A stretch of DNA of 64,000 nucleotides from Myxococcus sp. RHSTA-1-4 (GCF_020037125.1 NZ_JAIQDG010000019.1:62001-126000); one strand, 5' to 3'; shown: positions 56,204 through 64,000, numbered from the stretch's first letter. Program-made: numbers and translations. Notes: a model not told the origin generated them from the letters alone.

Positions 56204-57595
56204 ATGGCGGAAGCCTTCGATGTGGTGGTGATTGGCGCGGGGCCGACGGGAGAGAACGCGGGGGCACGCGCCGCGGCGGCCGGGCTGTCGGTGGCGCTGG
56301 TGGAGCACGAGCTGCTCGGCGGAGAGTGCTCCTACTGGGCCTGCATCCCCAGCAAGGCGCTGCTGCGCCCGGCGGAGGCGCTGTGGCTGGCGAGGATGGC
56401 GCCTGGCGCTCGCGAGGCCATCAAGGGTCCGCTGGTGGCGAGCGCGGTGCTGGAGCATCGCGACTTCATGGTGGGCAACTACCGGGACGACTCCCAGGCG
56501 AAGTGGGCCGAGAGCGCGAAGCTGACGGTGGTGCGCGGCAACGGCAGGCTCACCGGCCCGCGCAAGGTGCACGTGGAGGCCCGCGACGGCACGGTGCGTG
56601 AACTGGACGCCCGGCGCGCGGTGGTGCTGGCCACCGGCAGCCGCCCCCGCCTGCCGGACATCCCCGGACTGAAGGAGGCGAAACCCTGGGACAACCGCGA
56701 GGGCACTGGCGCGAAGGAGGTGCCGAAGCGGCTGATGGTGCTGGGAGGCGGGGCCGTGGCGGTGGAGCTGGCGCAGGCCTGGCGCTCGCTGGGCTCGGAA
56801 GTGACGGTGGCCCAGCGCGGGAAGAGTCTGCTGTCGCGCTTCGAGCCCTTCGTGGGTGAGCAGGTGGCGCAGGCGCTCCGGGACTCGGGCGTGCGGGTGC
56901 TGCTGGGCACGACGGCCGCTCGCGTACAACGCGCTGGAGGCGAGGGCGAAGTGACGGTGACGCTCACCAACGGAGAGGAGGTCCGCGCGGACGCGCTGCT
57001 GGTGGCCATGGGCCGCGAGGCGCGTACGGAGGGGCTCGGCCTGGAGACGGTGGGCCTGTCAGGCGGGAAGCCCGTGGCGGTGGACGACCAGCTCCGCGCG
57101 AAGGGCGTGGAGGGCGGCTGGCTCTACGCGTGCGGCGACGTGAATGGGCGCAACCTGCTCACGCACATGGGCAAGTACCAGGCGCGGCTGGTGGGGGACA
57201 TCATCGCGGGGAAGAAGGCGCACGCGTGGGCGGACGCGAAGGCGACGCCGCAGGTCATCTTCACCCACCCACAGGTGGCGAGCGTGGGGCTCACCGAGGC
57301 GAGGGCACGCGAGGCGAAGCTGCCGGTGCGCACGGTGCGGTACGAGATGCAGAACGTGTCCGGCACCGGGCTGCTGGGCCGGGAGCTGAAGGGCACCGCG
57401 AAGCTGGTGGTGGACGAGAAGCGCCGGGTCATCGTCGGCGCCACCTTCACCGGGCCCGAGGTGGGCGAGATGCTGCACGCGGCGACGATTGCCGTCGCGG
57501 GCGAGGTGTCGCTCGACACGCTCTGGCACGCGGTGCCGTCTTTCCCCACCATGAGCGAGGTGTGGCTGCGGCTGCTGGAGACGTACGGGCTGTAG
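56204..57595 (+). CDS. FAD-dependent pyridine nucleotide-disulfide oxidoreductase (Lpd/MerA-like)
   Basis: A 463-aa class-I disulfide oxidoreductase. FAD-binding GAGPTG (residues 11-16), redox-active pair C42 and C47 in GGECSYWACIPSKALL, NAD(P)-binding LGGGAVAVELAQAWRSLGSE, second FAD motif YACGDVNG and C-terminal dimer helix AVPSFPTMSEVW (with His-Ala-x-Pro rather than HPTxSE). It resembles dihydrolipoamide dehydrogenase or mercuric reductase relatives; the pair is spaced C-x4-C. No E2/E3 partner genes are nearby, so the substrate is unknown. GGGGGCGAG precedes ATG 56204. Confidence 0.88.
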   Translation: MAEAFDVVVIGAGPTGENAGARAAAAGLSVALVEHELLGGECSYWACIPSKALLRPAEALWLARMAPGAREAIKGPLVASAVLEHRDFMVGNYRDDSQAKWAESAKLTVVRGNGRLTGPRKVHVEARDGTVRELDARRAVVLATGSRPRLPDIPGLKEAKPWDNREGTGAKEVPKRLMVLGGGAVAVELAQAWRSLGSEVTVAQRGKSLLSRFEPFVGEQVAQALRDSGVRVLLGTTAARVQRAGGEGEVTVTLTNGEEVRADALLVAMGREARTEGLGLETVGLSGGKPVAVDDQLRAKGVEGGWLYACGDVNGRNLLTHMGKYQARLVGDIIAGKKAHAWADAKATPQVIFTHPQVASVGLTEARAREAKLPVRTVRYEMQNVSGTGLLGRELKGTAKLVVDEKRRVIVGATFTGPEVGEMLHAATIAVAGEVSLDTLWHAVPSFPTMSEVWLRLLETYGL

Positions 57596-57649
57596 CCGCG
57601 CCACCTTCTCCACGAAGGCCGCTGACCAGGACGCCAGGGTTCGCGGGAT

Positions 57650-58318
57650 ATGCGAACCCTCCGCGCGTTCTGGCTTTCGTTGCTCGCCGTGCACTGGTTG
57701 GGCTGCGCCACCGCCACGCCTTCTTCTCAGCATCGTTGGGAAGAAGCGGAGGCAGAGTGCTCCGACCCGGGAGAGGACCAGTGCGTCACCGTGCTGTGCG
57801 GGGAGACGCTCTGCGGCGTCTACCGCTGCGAGGACGTGCCCGGCGGAGTCGAGCTGGCGCGCTTCCCACCCGCGCGCCCTCCCGCGGCAGCCGCGGCGCC
57901 GGGCAGTGGGCCCCGAAGGAACTGGGGAGGAGCACAGAACCTTCCACGGGGCGCCGTCATGGTCTTCCCCAACTGGAACGGCGCGCCAGAGCGGCCCATC
58001 CTCCCTTCACTGCAGCTCACGGCCGGGCGCTGGGAGAAGCACCACATCTTCCCCCAAGCGAGAGAGCTGGCGGAGTGGTTCGAGCGCCAGGGCGTCAAGA
58101 TCCACCACTACACCCTGCCCATTCCGCGCGACCTCCACAGACGAATTCACGATGGCAACGGTCGCGGAGGAGCATGGAACAAGGCATGGAGAGACTTCAT
58201 GAAGGCGAAGCCAGACGCCAGCCCGACTGAGATCTACAAGCATGCAGGAGAGCTCATCCACCGCTTTCAGCTCATGGGCGGCCCCGTTCAGCCCTACTAT
58301 TCCCGCCAGGGAGCATGA
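57650..58318 (+). CDS. TIGR02269-type lipoprotein, SitA-like nuclease toxin candidate
   Basis: A 222-aa lipoprotein: signal MRTLRAFWLSLLAVHWLGCA with lipobox WLGC (Cys19). A cysteine-bearing middle (CVTVLCGETLCGVYRCEDVP) is followed by a Pro/Ala linker and a C-terminal domain with KHHIFPQARELAEWFERQGV, LPIPRDLHRRIHDG and AWNKAWRDFMKA. HH...H..H fits an HNH-like nuclease. The layout is that of TIGR02269 family lipoproteins and of SitA toxins, lipoproteins exchanged through TraA/TraB outer-membrane contact in M. xanthus (Sit systems). A double-CXXCG protein follows 6 bp later, as the immunity candidate. Confidence 0.72.
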   Translation: MRTLRAFWLSLLAVHWLGCATATPSSQHRWEEAEAECSDPGEDQCVTVLCGETLCGVYRCEDVPGGVELARFPPARPPAAAAAPGSGPRRNWGGAQNLPRGAVMVFPNWNGAPERPILPSLQLTAGRWEKHHIFPQARELAEWFERQGVKIHHYTLPIPRDLHRRIHDGNGRGGAWNKAWRDFMKAKPDASPTEIYKHAGELIHRFQLMGGPVQPYYSRQGA

Positions 58319-58324
58319 AGACAG

Positions 58325-59044
58325 ATGAGCCGATTCTTCTGGCTGGATGAGGACGATGCGGTCGTAGCGCAGTACGGCGGGTACATCGACGCGTCGCATA
58401 GGTGGGGACTACCGGGTGTGCGGTGCCCCACCTGCGACACAACGTGGAGCGGCACGGGCCACTGCTATCCGTGCGTTGACCTCTCGCAACTGCCAGAGCG
58501 CGACGAATTCAAGAAGCCCAGGCCCGAGCCCTTCACCGAATTTGCGCGCCTGCGCGAACTGGTGCGTCCCCTCGCGCCCCCCGGTGCAACGCTGCCCCCC
58601 GGCACGGGCTTCGGGCCACTGGTGGGCCGTGCCTCCGGAAAGCTCGCCGCGTTCGAATGGCTGATTTCAGTGGTGCTCCTGCGCCGCGATGCGCTGGAGC
58701 AGCTCCAGGCAGAGGGAGTGCGAGGATTGCTGGCTGGCCCGACTGCGCTGCGGTTCCGCCAGAAGAACCCGCCGGAGTTTCTGGAGCTCCAGATTGAGCC
58801 GCGCGGCCGGCTGCATCCGGACTGTATTCCCCCGGACGTGCCCCCTCCGTGCCCGACCTGTGGACGGTTCAGACTCACGCGACCCGACGAACCCATCCTC
58901 GACGCGGCCTCCCTGCCCACGGACCGGGACCTGTTCCGCTTGGGCAACTTCGCCACCATGGTCATCGGCACGGAGCGCTTGGTGGACGCCGTGCGCCGCC
59001 TGGAGCTGGACGGCATCACTTTCCGTGAGCTGCCCACGCGCTGA
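58325..59044 (+). CDS. Double-CXXCG motif protein (TIGR02264-like), putative immunity
   Basis: A 239-aa soluble protein with paired metal-binding cysteines: CPTCDTTWSGTGHCYPC (C34, C37, C47, C50) and CPTCGRF near residue 177. Its start MSRFFWLDEDDAVVAQYGGY and the RFPxx-like cysteine spacing match the Myxococcus double-CXXCG paralogue family. It lies directly after the lipoprotein toxin gene, in the order toxin then immunity seen for Sit-type pairs. No signal peptide, so it would act in the recipient cytoplasm. Confidence 0.75.
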   Translation: MSRFFWLDEDDAVVAQYGGYIDASHRWGLPGVRCPTCDTTWSGTGHCYPCVDLSQLPERDEFKKPRPEPFTEFARLRELVRPLAPPGATLPPGTGFGPLVGRASGKLAAFEWLISVVLLRRDALEQLQAEGVRGLLAGPTALRFRQKNPPEFLELQIEPRGRLHPDCIPPDVPPPCPTCGRFRLTRPDEPILDAASLPTDRDLFRLGNFATMVIGTERLVDAVRRLELDGITFRELPTR

Positions 59045-59104
59045 GCGGCACGGAACATCCATCGCGGAAAGGTGCTGACGTTGCCGCGCGGCGGCTGGCA
59101 TGAA

Positions 59105-60376
59105 ATGGTGCCGCCTCCCCCTCCTCCCCCCTCCTCGATGAACGTCGCCTCGCCGGGGCCCTCACTCGACGCAAGTACCTCCGACAAGTGGGCCCGCTGG
59201 TTCTGGTGGCTCGTCCTCGCCGTGCTCGCGGTGGCAGCGGTGGCCGTGGGCCAGCACCCCCGGCGCGGCGTGGACTTCCGCGTCTACCTCACCGCCGCCG
59301 AGCGCTTCCTGGAGGGCACCGACCTCTACCGCGTCTCCGACGGCACCATGCCGTTCAAGTACGCGCCCATCACCGCGCCCCTCTTCATCCCCTTCACCGT
59401 CCTCCCCGCGCGCGCCGCCGTCGCCCTGTGGAACCTGGGCTCCATCGTGGCCCTGTGGCTCGTGGCCCGCCTCACCACCCGCGCCGCACCCGGCCCCACC
59501 GAGGCCACGCCCTGGGCGTGGGGCCCCGGCCTCGCCACCTTCGCCCTCCTCCCCGCCTTCACCTTCGAGCTGTTCTACGGACAGGTCGACGCCGTCCTCC
59601 TCCTGCTCGTCGTCCTCTCCACGCTCGGCGCCGAGCGCGGCCACGTCTGGCGTCCCGGCGCCGCCTTCGCCGTCGCGGTCCTCCTCAAGCCGCCCGCCGC
59701 CCTCGTCGGACTCTTCTTCCTCTGGCGCCGCCATTGGCGCGTCATCGGCGCCACCGCCGCATTCGGCCTCGCCCTCGCGCTGCCCACCCTCGCCCGTTAT
59801 GGCTGGGACGGCACCCTCACCCAGTTCCAGCTCTGGAGCGACACGCTCGCCCGCACCACGCCGCCCTGGGCCCTGGCACCCAACGCGCAGGGCCTGCCCA
59901 CGCTGCTGCTGTCCCTCGTGCTGCCCGCGGAGTCCATTCCTCCTCCCGGGAGCATGACCGTCGCGCAGGGGCTCGCCATCGCCCTCTTCCTCGCCGCCGT
60001 GCTGTGGGCCCGGCCCGGCCCCGCGGACCTGCTCGCCCTGTGCTGCCTCGGCGTGACGCTCCTGTCACCGCTGGCCTGGCGCGCCAACTACGTGCTCGCC
60101 TGGCCCCTGGTGCGCGCCGCCTCCGAGGGCCGCCACCCGCTCAACCTCGCCCTCGTGGCGCTCATCACCCTCACCGGAGCCCTCGTCTCCGACTCGGGCC
60201 TCGGGCCCGAGCTGTCGCGCCACGTCCTGCTGCGGCGCCCCTTCGCCATCGTCTACTCCGCGCTGATGATCGCCCTGCTGTGGCAGGTACGCCGTGCCGG
60301 CGCGCCTCGCGCCGTGCTCCCGGGAGGCGCGCTGTCACACCTGCCGCGCACACTCACCGGCATGCGCGCGCCGTGA
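59105..60376 (+). CDS. GT87-type (DUF2029) membrane glycosyltransferase
   Basis: A 423-aa polytopic protein with about ten helices of the DUF2029/GT87 family (mycobacterial PimE-type, GT-C). Typical: GVDFRVYLTAAERFLEGTDL (Asp in the first loop), PFKYAPITAPLFIPFTVLPA, ELFYGQVDAVLLLLVVLSTL, SLVLP and LSPLAWRANYVLAWPL. It uses polyprenyl-phosphate sugars at the outer face of the membrane. The start is uncertain (59072 GTG, 59105 ATG, 59138 ATG). Confidence 0.8.
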   Translation: MVPPPPPPPSSMNVASPGPSLDASTSDKWARWFWWLVLAVLAVAAVAVGQHPRRGVDFRVYLTAAERFLEGTDLYRVSDGTMPFKYAPITAPLFIPFTVLPARAAVALWNLGSIVALWLVARLTTRAAPGPTEATPWAWGPGLATFALLPAFTFELFYGQVDAVLLLLVVLSTLGAERGHVWRPGAAFAVAVLLKPPAALVGLFFLWRRHWRVIGATAAFGLALALPTLARYGWDGTLTQFQLWSDTLARTTPPWALAPNAQGLPTLLLSLVLPAESIPPPGSMTVAQGLAIALFLAAVLWARPGPADLLALCCLGVTLLSPLAWRANYVLAWPLVRAASEGRHPLNLALVALITLTGALVSDSGLGPELSRHVLLRRPFAIVYSALMIALLWQVRRAGAPRAVLPGGALSHLPRTLTGMRAP

Positions 60377-60419
60377 CGCTCCCGTCACCTGCCGGGAGAC
60401 ACCGTCACGCCAACGGCCC

Positions 60420-60440
60420 GGAACTCCACGGGGGAGTTCC
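60420..60440. terminator. Hairpin before tonB
   Basis: GGAACTCC-ACGGG-GGAGTTCC, perfect 8-bp stem, in the 220-bp gap between the GT87 and TonB genes. It may be a terminator or an operator of the TonB operon. The same gap contains two copies of GTGACGCT..CCGTCA (60373 and 60510). Confidence 0.4.
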
Positions 60441-60596
60441 GTGACGTTCCTTTCTTTCGCGTGAAGCCGCCGTCACACCTGTCTCACGCGAGAGCAGCCG
60501 TCCGGGCGTCGTGACGCTTCCGTCATCTTCTTGAGGGCGAAGTGTTACGGGCCCCGGACCTCCATGACACATGGCACCGCTATATGCGCACCAGCC

Positions 60597-61370
60597 ATGT
60601 TCGAAACTTTCGACAGCGCAACCGATGTCGCCTCCGCGCGGCGGTTCGCGCTCTCCACCACGGCGTCCATTGGCGTCTTCGTGCTGATTGGCGTCGCCGC
60701 GGTGTCGGCCGCCGGCAAGGTGCGCGAGGTCATCCAGGAGAAGAAGGGCACGGACGTGGTCTTCCGCCCGCCCCCGCCTCCACCTCCCGTCGTCGAGGTG
60801 AAGCCGCAGCCTCCGCCTCCCCCGCCGAAGCCGAAGCTGGCCCCCAAGCCCGCTCCGCCCGTCGCCAACAAGGCGCCCCCTCCCGCGCCCACCACCGTGG
60901 CCCCGGCGCCCATCGTCGCGCCCACCACCGTGCCGCTCGACAAGCCTCCCGAGGCCGAGCAGGAAATCGTCGCCGCCGCGCCCATCGCCGTCGGTGGCAC
61001 CGGCACGCTCGTCCCCGGCGGCGTCGTGGGTGGCACCGGCACCGGTGAGGGCATCTCCAGCGGCGGCGGCCGCGCGGCCCCCATCAACCTCCCCGAGTCG
61101 GCCACGCCGCCCGAGCCGCTCTCCTCCAACCTCATTCCCGAGTACCCCACCGAGGCCCGCACCAAGGGCCTGGAGGGCATGGTCATCCTCAAGGGCGTGG
61201 TCGAGGTGGACGGCCGCGTCACCCAGCTCAAGGTCATGCGCGGTGACGAGCCCTTCGCCAGCGCCGCCCTCGCGGCCGTGAAGAGCTGGCGCTTCAAGCC
61301 CGCCATCGTCGAGGGCCGCCCCACCGCCGTCTACCGCATCTTCAAGGTCCCCTTCCGTCTCAAGTCCTAG
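60597..61370 (+). CDS. tonB: TonB family energy transducer
   Basis: A 257-aa TonB. One N-terminal membrane helix (LSTTASIGVFVLIGVAAVSA), a Pro-rich spacer with PPPPPP, KPQPPPPPPKPKLAPKP and many Ala/Pro (residues 55-120), a Gly-rich linker, and the C-terminal TonB domain: NLIPEYPTEARTKGLEGMVI (YP motif), GVVEVDGRVTQLKVMRGDEP and AVKSWRFKPAIVEGRP. First gene of an operon with exbB and two exbD; it transmits proton-motive force to outer-membrane receptors such as the one encoded at the window end. ATG 60597. Confidence 0.92.
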   Translation: MFETFDSATDVASARRFALSTTASIGVFVLIGVAAVSAAGKVREVIQEKKGTDVVFRPPPPPPPVVEVKPQPPPPPPKPKLAPKPAPPVANKAPPPAPTTVAPAPIVAPTTVPLDKPPEAEQEIVAAAPIAVGGTGTLVPGGVVGGTGTGEGISSGGGRAAPINLPESATPPEPLSSNLIPEYPTEARTKGLEGMVILKGVVEVDGRVTQLKVMRGDEPFASAALAAVKSWRFKPAIVEGRPTAVYRIFKVPFRLKS

Positions 61371-61404
61371 GTCTCACCCGCCCTGCCCCCAGGAGCACAC
61401 CGTC

Positions 61405-62157
61405 ATGAATTTCAATCTCAGGGACATCTACAACCACATGGGCGTGTTCGCCCTGGGTATCGCCTGGACGCTCGTCCTCTTCGCCGTCGCGTCCCTGGCC
61501 GTGTTCTTCGAGCGCCTCTTCGTCTTCTTCCGCTCCCGCTCCATCTCCAAGCACTTCGCCGGCCGCGCCGGCCAGTTCCTCGCCCAGCACCAGCATGAGG
61601 CGCTGGTGAAGGAGGCCGAGGGCACCAAGGGCAGCCACCTCGCCATGCTGCTCGGCGGCGGCATGAAGACCTACCTCGCGAAGTCCCGCGCCCCCGCCGG
61701 CAAGCTGGGCCCCGTGGAGCTCACCCGCCGCGAGCTGGTCCGCATCAACGAGCGCGTCAGCGCCGACGTGCGCCGCGGCATGTCCGTGCTCGCCACCGTG
61801 GGCTCGGTGGCTCCGTTCGTCGGTCTGCTCGGCACGGTGGTCGGCATCATCGAGGCCTTCTCCGGCATCGCCCGCGAAGGCTCCGGCGGCCTGGGCGCGG
61901 TGTCCGGCGGTATCGCCGAGGCGCTCGTCGTCACCGCGCTCGGCCTGCTCGTCGCCATCCCCGCGGTGCTGATGTTCAACTTCCTGTCCACCCGCGCGGA
62001 CGCGCTCCAGCTCTCCCTGGACGCCGCCCGGAGCGAGTTCATGGACTACCTGGAGGACCTGGTCCCTCAGAAGGCCACCGTGACGAACGGCGCCGCGGTG
62101 GCCACGGGTCCTGAGCTGGCGGCTCGCAAGGAGTCTCGCGATGTCCACCCCGCGTAG
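61405..62157 (+). CDS. exbB: MotA/TolQ/ExbB proton channel protein
   Basis: A 250-aa membrane protein: helix 1 (AWTLVLFAVASLAVFFERLF), cytoplasmic loop, then VGSVAPFVGLLGTVVGIIEA and GIAEALVVTALGLLVAIPAV, the conserved pair of helices lining the channel. Overlaps exbD by 17 nt, so they are co-translated. Forms the ExbB pentamer that uses proton flow to drive TonB. Confidence 0.92.
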   Translation: MNFNLRDIYNHMGVFALGIAWTLVLFAVASLAVFFERLFVFFRSRSISKHFAGRAGQFLAQHQHEALVKEAEGTKGSHLAMLLGGGMKTYLAKSRAPAGKLGPVELTRRELVRINERVSADVRRGMSVLATVGSVAPFVGLLGTVVGIIEAFSGIAREGSGGLGAVSGGIAEALVVTALGLLVAIPAVLMFNFLSTRADALQLSLDAARSEFMDYLEDLVPQKATVTNGAAVATGPELAARKESRDVHPA

Positions 62158-62548
62158 GGCCATCACCCCCGAGATGAACGTGACGCCGCTGGTGGACGTC
62201 GTGCTCGTCCTCCTCATCATCTTCATGGTCGTCACGCCCCAGATTGAAGCCGGCGCCAACGTGGAGCTGCCCGTCGCCACGAACCCGGACAAGGAGAACA
62301 AGGAGCTGGAGCCCACCACGGTGAGCCTCGCCTCCAACGGCGCCTTCTTCCTGGACCGCAAGGAGCTGAAGCGCGACGCGCTGATGGACGCGCTGAAGGC
62401 CCTCCACAAGGAGAAGCCGGACTCGCCCGTGGTGCTCAAGGCGGACCGCGGCGTGCGCTACTCCGAGGTGCGCGGCGTCTTCAAGGCCATGCAGGACATC
62501 GGCTTCCCCGGCATCAACCTGCAGGTCGTCGACAAGCAGAAGCGATAG
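62141..62548 (+). CDS. exbD: ExbD/TolR-type biopolymer transport protein, first
   Basis: A 135-aa protein with ITPEMNVTPLVDVVLVLLII (the proton-carrying Asp in PLVDV at about residue 16) and a periplasmic domain ending FPGINLQVVDKQKR. Starts within the exbB gene. The two adjacent ExbD genes are a common myxobacterial arrangement; they could form a mixed dimer in the ExbB channel. Confidence 0.92.
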   Translation: MSTPRRAITPEMNVTPLVDVVLVLLIIFMVVTPQIEAGANVELPVATNPDKENKELEPTTVSLASNGAFFLDRKELKRDALMDALKALHKEKPDSPVVLKADRGVRYSEVRGVFKAMQDIGFPGINLQVVDKQKR

Positions 62549-62560
62549 GAGCCGAACGCC

Positions 62561-62989
62561 ATGGCATTCGACCTCGGAGGCGCAAAGGGCGGGCTTCGCC
62601 CGTCCATGAACGTCACGCCGCTGGTGGACGTGGTGCTCGTCCTCCTCATCATCTTCATGGTCGTCACCCCGCTGCTCACCAAGCAGATGTGGATGAACGT
62701 GCCCGCGAAGGCCGACAAGCAGGAGGAGCCGCAGCCGCCTCCGCCCGACGCCCTGCCCCCCGTGGTGCTCACGGTGGACAAGGCCGGAGTGCTCCGCATC
62801 AACCGGGAGGAGGTGCCCCGCGAGCAGGTGGTGGCCCGCCTCCAGCGCATGCTCAACGCGCGCCCGGACAAGATTGTGTTCTTCGACGCCGGTGATGACG
62901 TGCCGTACGGCACCGCGATGGATGCGCTGGACCTCGCCCGTGGCGGGGACATCACCATCGGCGTGCTGCCGGACAAGCTCGCGGATTGA
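62561..62989 (+). CDS. exbD: ExbD/TolR-type biopolymer transport protein, second
   Basis: A 142-aa ExbD with an N-terminal AFDLGGAKGGLRPSMNVTPL, then VDVVLVLLIIFMVVTPLLTK (same Asp), and a C-terminal domain with ALDLARGGDITIGVLPDKL. Nearly identical in the membrane helix to the first ExbD, but with a different periplasmic domain (KADKQEEPQPPPPDALPPVV). Confidence 0.92.
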   Translation: MAFDLGGAKGGLRPSMNVTPLVDVVLVLLIIFMVVTPLLTKQMWMNVPAKADKQEEPQPPPPDALPPVVLTVDKAGVLRINREEVPREQVVARLQRMLNARPDKIVFFDAGDDVPYGTAMDALDLARGGDITIGVLPDKLAD

Positions 62990-62998
62990 AGAAGCCCC

Positions 62999-63034
62999 GC
63001 GGCGGCCCGTGACCCCGAGTTTGCGGGCCGCCGC
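62999..63034 (+). terminator. Hairpin after exbD
   Basis: GCGGCGGCCCG pairs with CGGGCCGCCGC (11-bp perfect stem, 14-nt loop) immediately past the second exbD stop, ahead of the receptor gene. No T-tract, so read-through to the receptor gene is possible. Confidence 0.55.
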
Positions 63035-63113
63035 CTGAATCGTCACAGCCCAGCCATTCAGAAGCCACGCGTGTCGCGTTCTTTACGCGCGCCGACCGCC
63101 GGCAAGGAGAGTC

Positions 63114-64000
63114 GTGTTGTCTCGCAACGGCCTTTCGCGCGCCCTCGTGGCAGCGCTCGCACTCCTCACCACGTCCGCGCTCGCCCAGGTGAGCGGCTCG
63201 GACGTCGCGGCCCCGCCCGCCGGGCAATCCGTGACGTCCCCGACCACCGCGCAGCCCTCCGAGCCGGTCGGCACGGTCGCCCCCGTCAGTGGAATGAACG
63301 TTCCTTCCACGGCTGCCGCTCCGGGCGCCTCCGCCGCGCCTCAGAGTGGAATGAACGTTCCTTCCACTGCTCCCGCCCCGGGCGCCCAGGCCGCGCCCCC
63401 GGGTGGAATGAACGTTCCTTCCACCGGTGTCGCCACCGCGCAGCAGCCCGCCTCCCCGGCGGACGGCACCACCGCGCAGCAGCCCGCGGCTCCCGTTGAC
63501 GGCGCGACGGCCCAGCAGCCCACGGCCCCCGCCGGCACCGCCACCGCGCAGCAGCCCACCGCCCCCGCCGATGGCGCCATCGCGCAGCCTGGCGACGCTG
63601 TCCCGTCCGAGGCCACCGCCTCCGAGGGCGACGCGATGTCCGACGAGGCGATGCTCGCGGAGTCCGCCGAGCCGCCCGCGGGCTTCACCGGCATCCACGG
63701 CCGGGTGGTGGACGAGGCCAACCAGGAGGGCCTCATCGAGGCCACCGTGAAGGTGGTGACGGGCGCGCAGAAGCAGGCCCTCACCGACCTGGACGGCAAC
63801 TACCGGCTGGCGCTGCCGCCCGGCAAGTACGACCTGCGCGTCTTCTATGACGTGTACCAGGGCCGCCGCATCACCGGCGTCGTGGTGACACAGGGCAAGG
63901 CCACGAAGTTGGACGTCGCCCTGAGCGCGGACGTGGGCGCGGTGCAGGAGGTCGTCGTCGAGGCCCGCGCGGACCGCCGCGCCGAGGGCGCCCTCCTCCA
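63114..64000 (+). CDS. TonB-dependent outer-membrane receptor (5' part)
   Basis: Begins VLSRNGLSRALVAALALLTT (signal peptide, cleavage near SALAQ) at GTG 63114, with AGGAG upstream, and runs out of the window. A 150-residue Pro/Ala-rich spacer carries three 19-residue repeats SGMNVPSTAAAPGASAAPQ and then TAQQP-type repeats. From about residue 185 a carboxypeptidase-regulatory-like domain starts (FTGIHGRVVDEANQEGLIEA; GNYRLALPPGKYDLRVFYDV) and continues towards a plug (GAVQEVVVEARADRRAEGAL). This N-terminal layout is typical for receptors dedicated to a TonB system, here encoded just upstream. Confidence 0.82.
   Translation, partial: MLSRNGLSRALVAALALLTTSALAQVSGSDVAAPPAGQSVTSPTTAQPSEPVGTVAPVSGMNVPSTAAAPGASAAPQSGMNVPSTAPAPGAQAAPPGGMNVPSTGVATAQQPASPADGTTAQQPAAPVDGATAQQPTAPAGTATAQQPTAPADGAIAQPGDAVPSEATASEGDAMSDEAMLAESAEPPAGFTGIHGRVVDEANQEGLIEATVKVVTGAQKQALTDLDGNYRLALPPGKYDLRVFYDVYQGRRITGVVVTQGKATKLDVALSADVGAVQEVVVEARADRRAEGALL
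63288..63461 (+). repeat. Three 57-bp direct repeats in the receptor gene
   Basis: Repeats start at 63291, 63348 and 63405, period 57 bp (19 codons). Each carries GTGGAATGAACGTTCCTTCC, a near-palindrome of 18-22 bp read as GMNVPST, followed by a variable Pro/Ala stretch. A further TAQQPA repeat region follows to about 63590. Confidence 0.9.

Overview
The window is high-GC DNA that reads like a myxobacterium of the Myxococcus/Corallococcus/Pyxidicoccus type. The evidence is strong third-position GC bias, membrane-anchored Ser/Thr kinases with cysteine-rich tails, a double-CXXCG protein beside a lipoprotein toxin (families TIGR02264 and TIGR02269, recalled as Myxococcus paralogue families), and many ATGA-coupled small operons. 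Apart from one tRNA-Gln and a few housekeeping genes (bioA, rbfA, an rtcB-like ligase, exbB/exbD/tonB), most of the content is accessory or lineage-specific.

Layout. 0-11 kb: end of a tail-collar (microcystin-dependent-protein-like) gene, an AI-2E-type permease, bioA divergent from a fatty-acid desaturase, a truncated toxin domain overlapping an SMI1/KNR4 immunity gene, an acetyltransferase-like protein, a SUFU-domain protein, a PAS hybrid histidine kinase and a dipeptide epimerase. 11-16.4 kb: a recombination scar. Two near-identical Ser/Thr kinase genes (about 1.5 kb each) flank a frameshifted surface-protein or toxin remnant with its intact immunity-like partner; a 49-bp piece of the epimerase gene is joined to the edge of the second kinase copy. 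16.4-23.3 kb: a PIG-V-like mannosyltransferase, an S41 protease, a two-gene AAA ATPase plus TOPRIM-like cassette (candidate defence), a LuxR-type regulator and a papain-fold secreted toxin overlapping its putative immunity gene.

23.4-33.8 kb: two adjoining blocks. The first is a tightly coupled five-gene operon: MoxR-type AAA ATPase, unknown 275-aa protein, HEIGHH/VWA protein, coiled-coil protein, PaaK-like adenylating enzyme. The second is a small biosynthetic cluster: divergent radical SAM, asparagine-synthetase-like enzyme, MGT-type glycosyltransferase, and an ASKHA/ROK-like protein whose halves look swapped. 34-40.5 kb: a TPR lipoprotein, two cytoplasmic HtrA-like proteases, a TetR-like regulator and a seven-unit array of about 92 bp per unit with a palindromic core (two more units lie at 29.4 kb). 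40.5-53.6 kb: UBP zinc finger, MFS exporter, small proteins, redoxin plus DsbD, VWA protein, membrane Fe-S oxidoreductase, ankyrin protein, PD40 lipoprotein, and an archaemetzincin that lacks its catalytic Glu and third His.

53.6-64 kb: tRNA-Gln, rtcB-like ligase coupled to rbfA, a flavin disulfide oxidoreductase, a SitA-like lipoprotein toxin with a double-CXXCG partner, a GT87 glycosyltransferase, and a TonB/ExbB/ExbD/ExbD operon followed by the start of a TonB-dependent receptor whose N-terminus carries 57-bp repeats.

Four separate toxin/immunity-like pairs in 64 kb, three with the same 4-nt ATGA stop/start overlap, suggest that interbacterial discrimination is a main theme of this locus.
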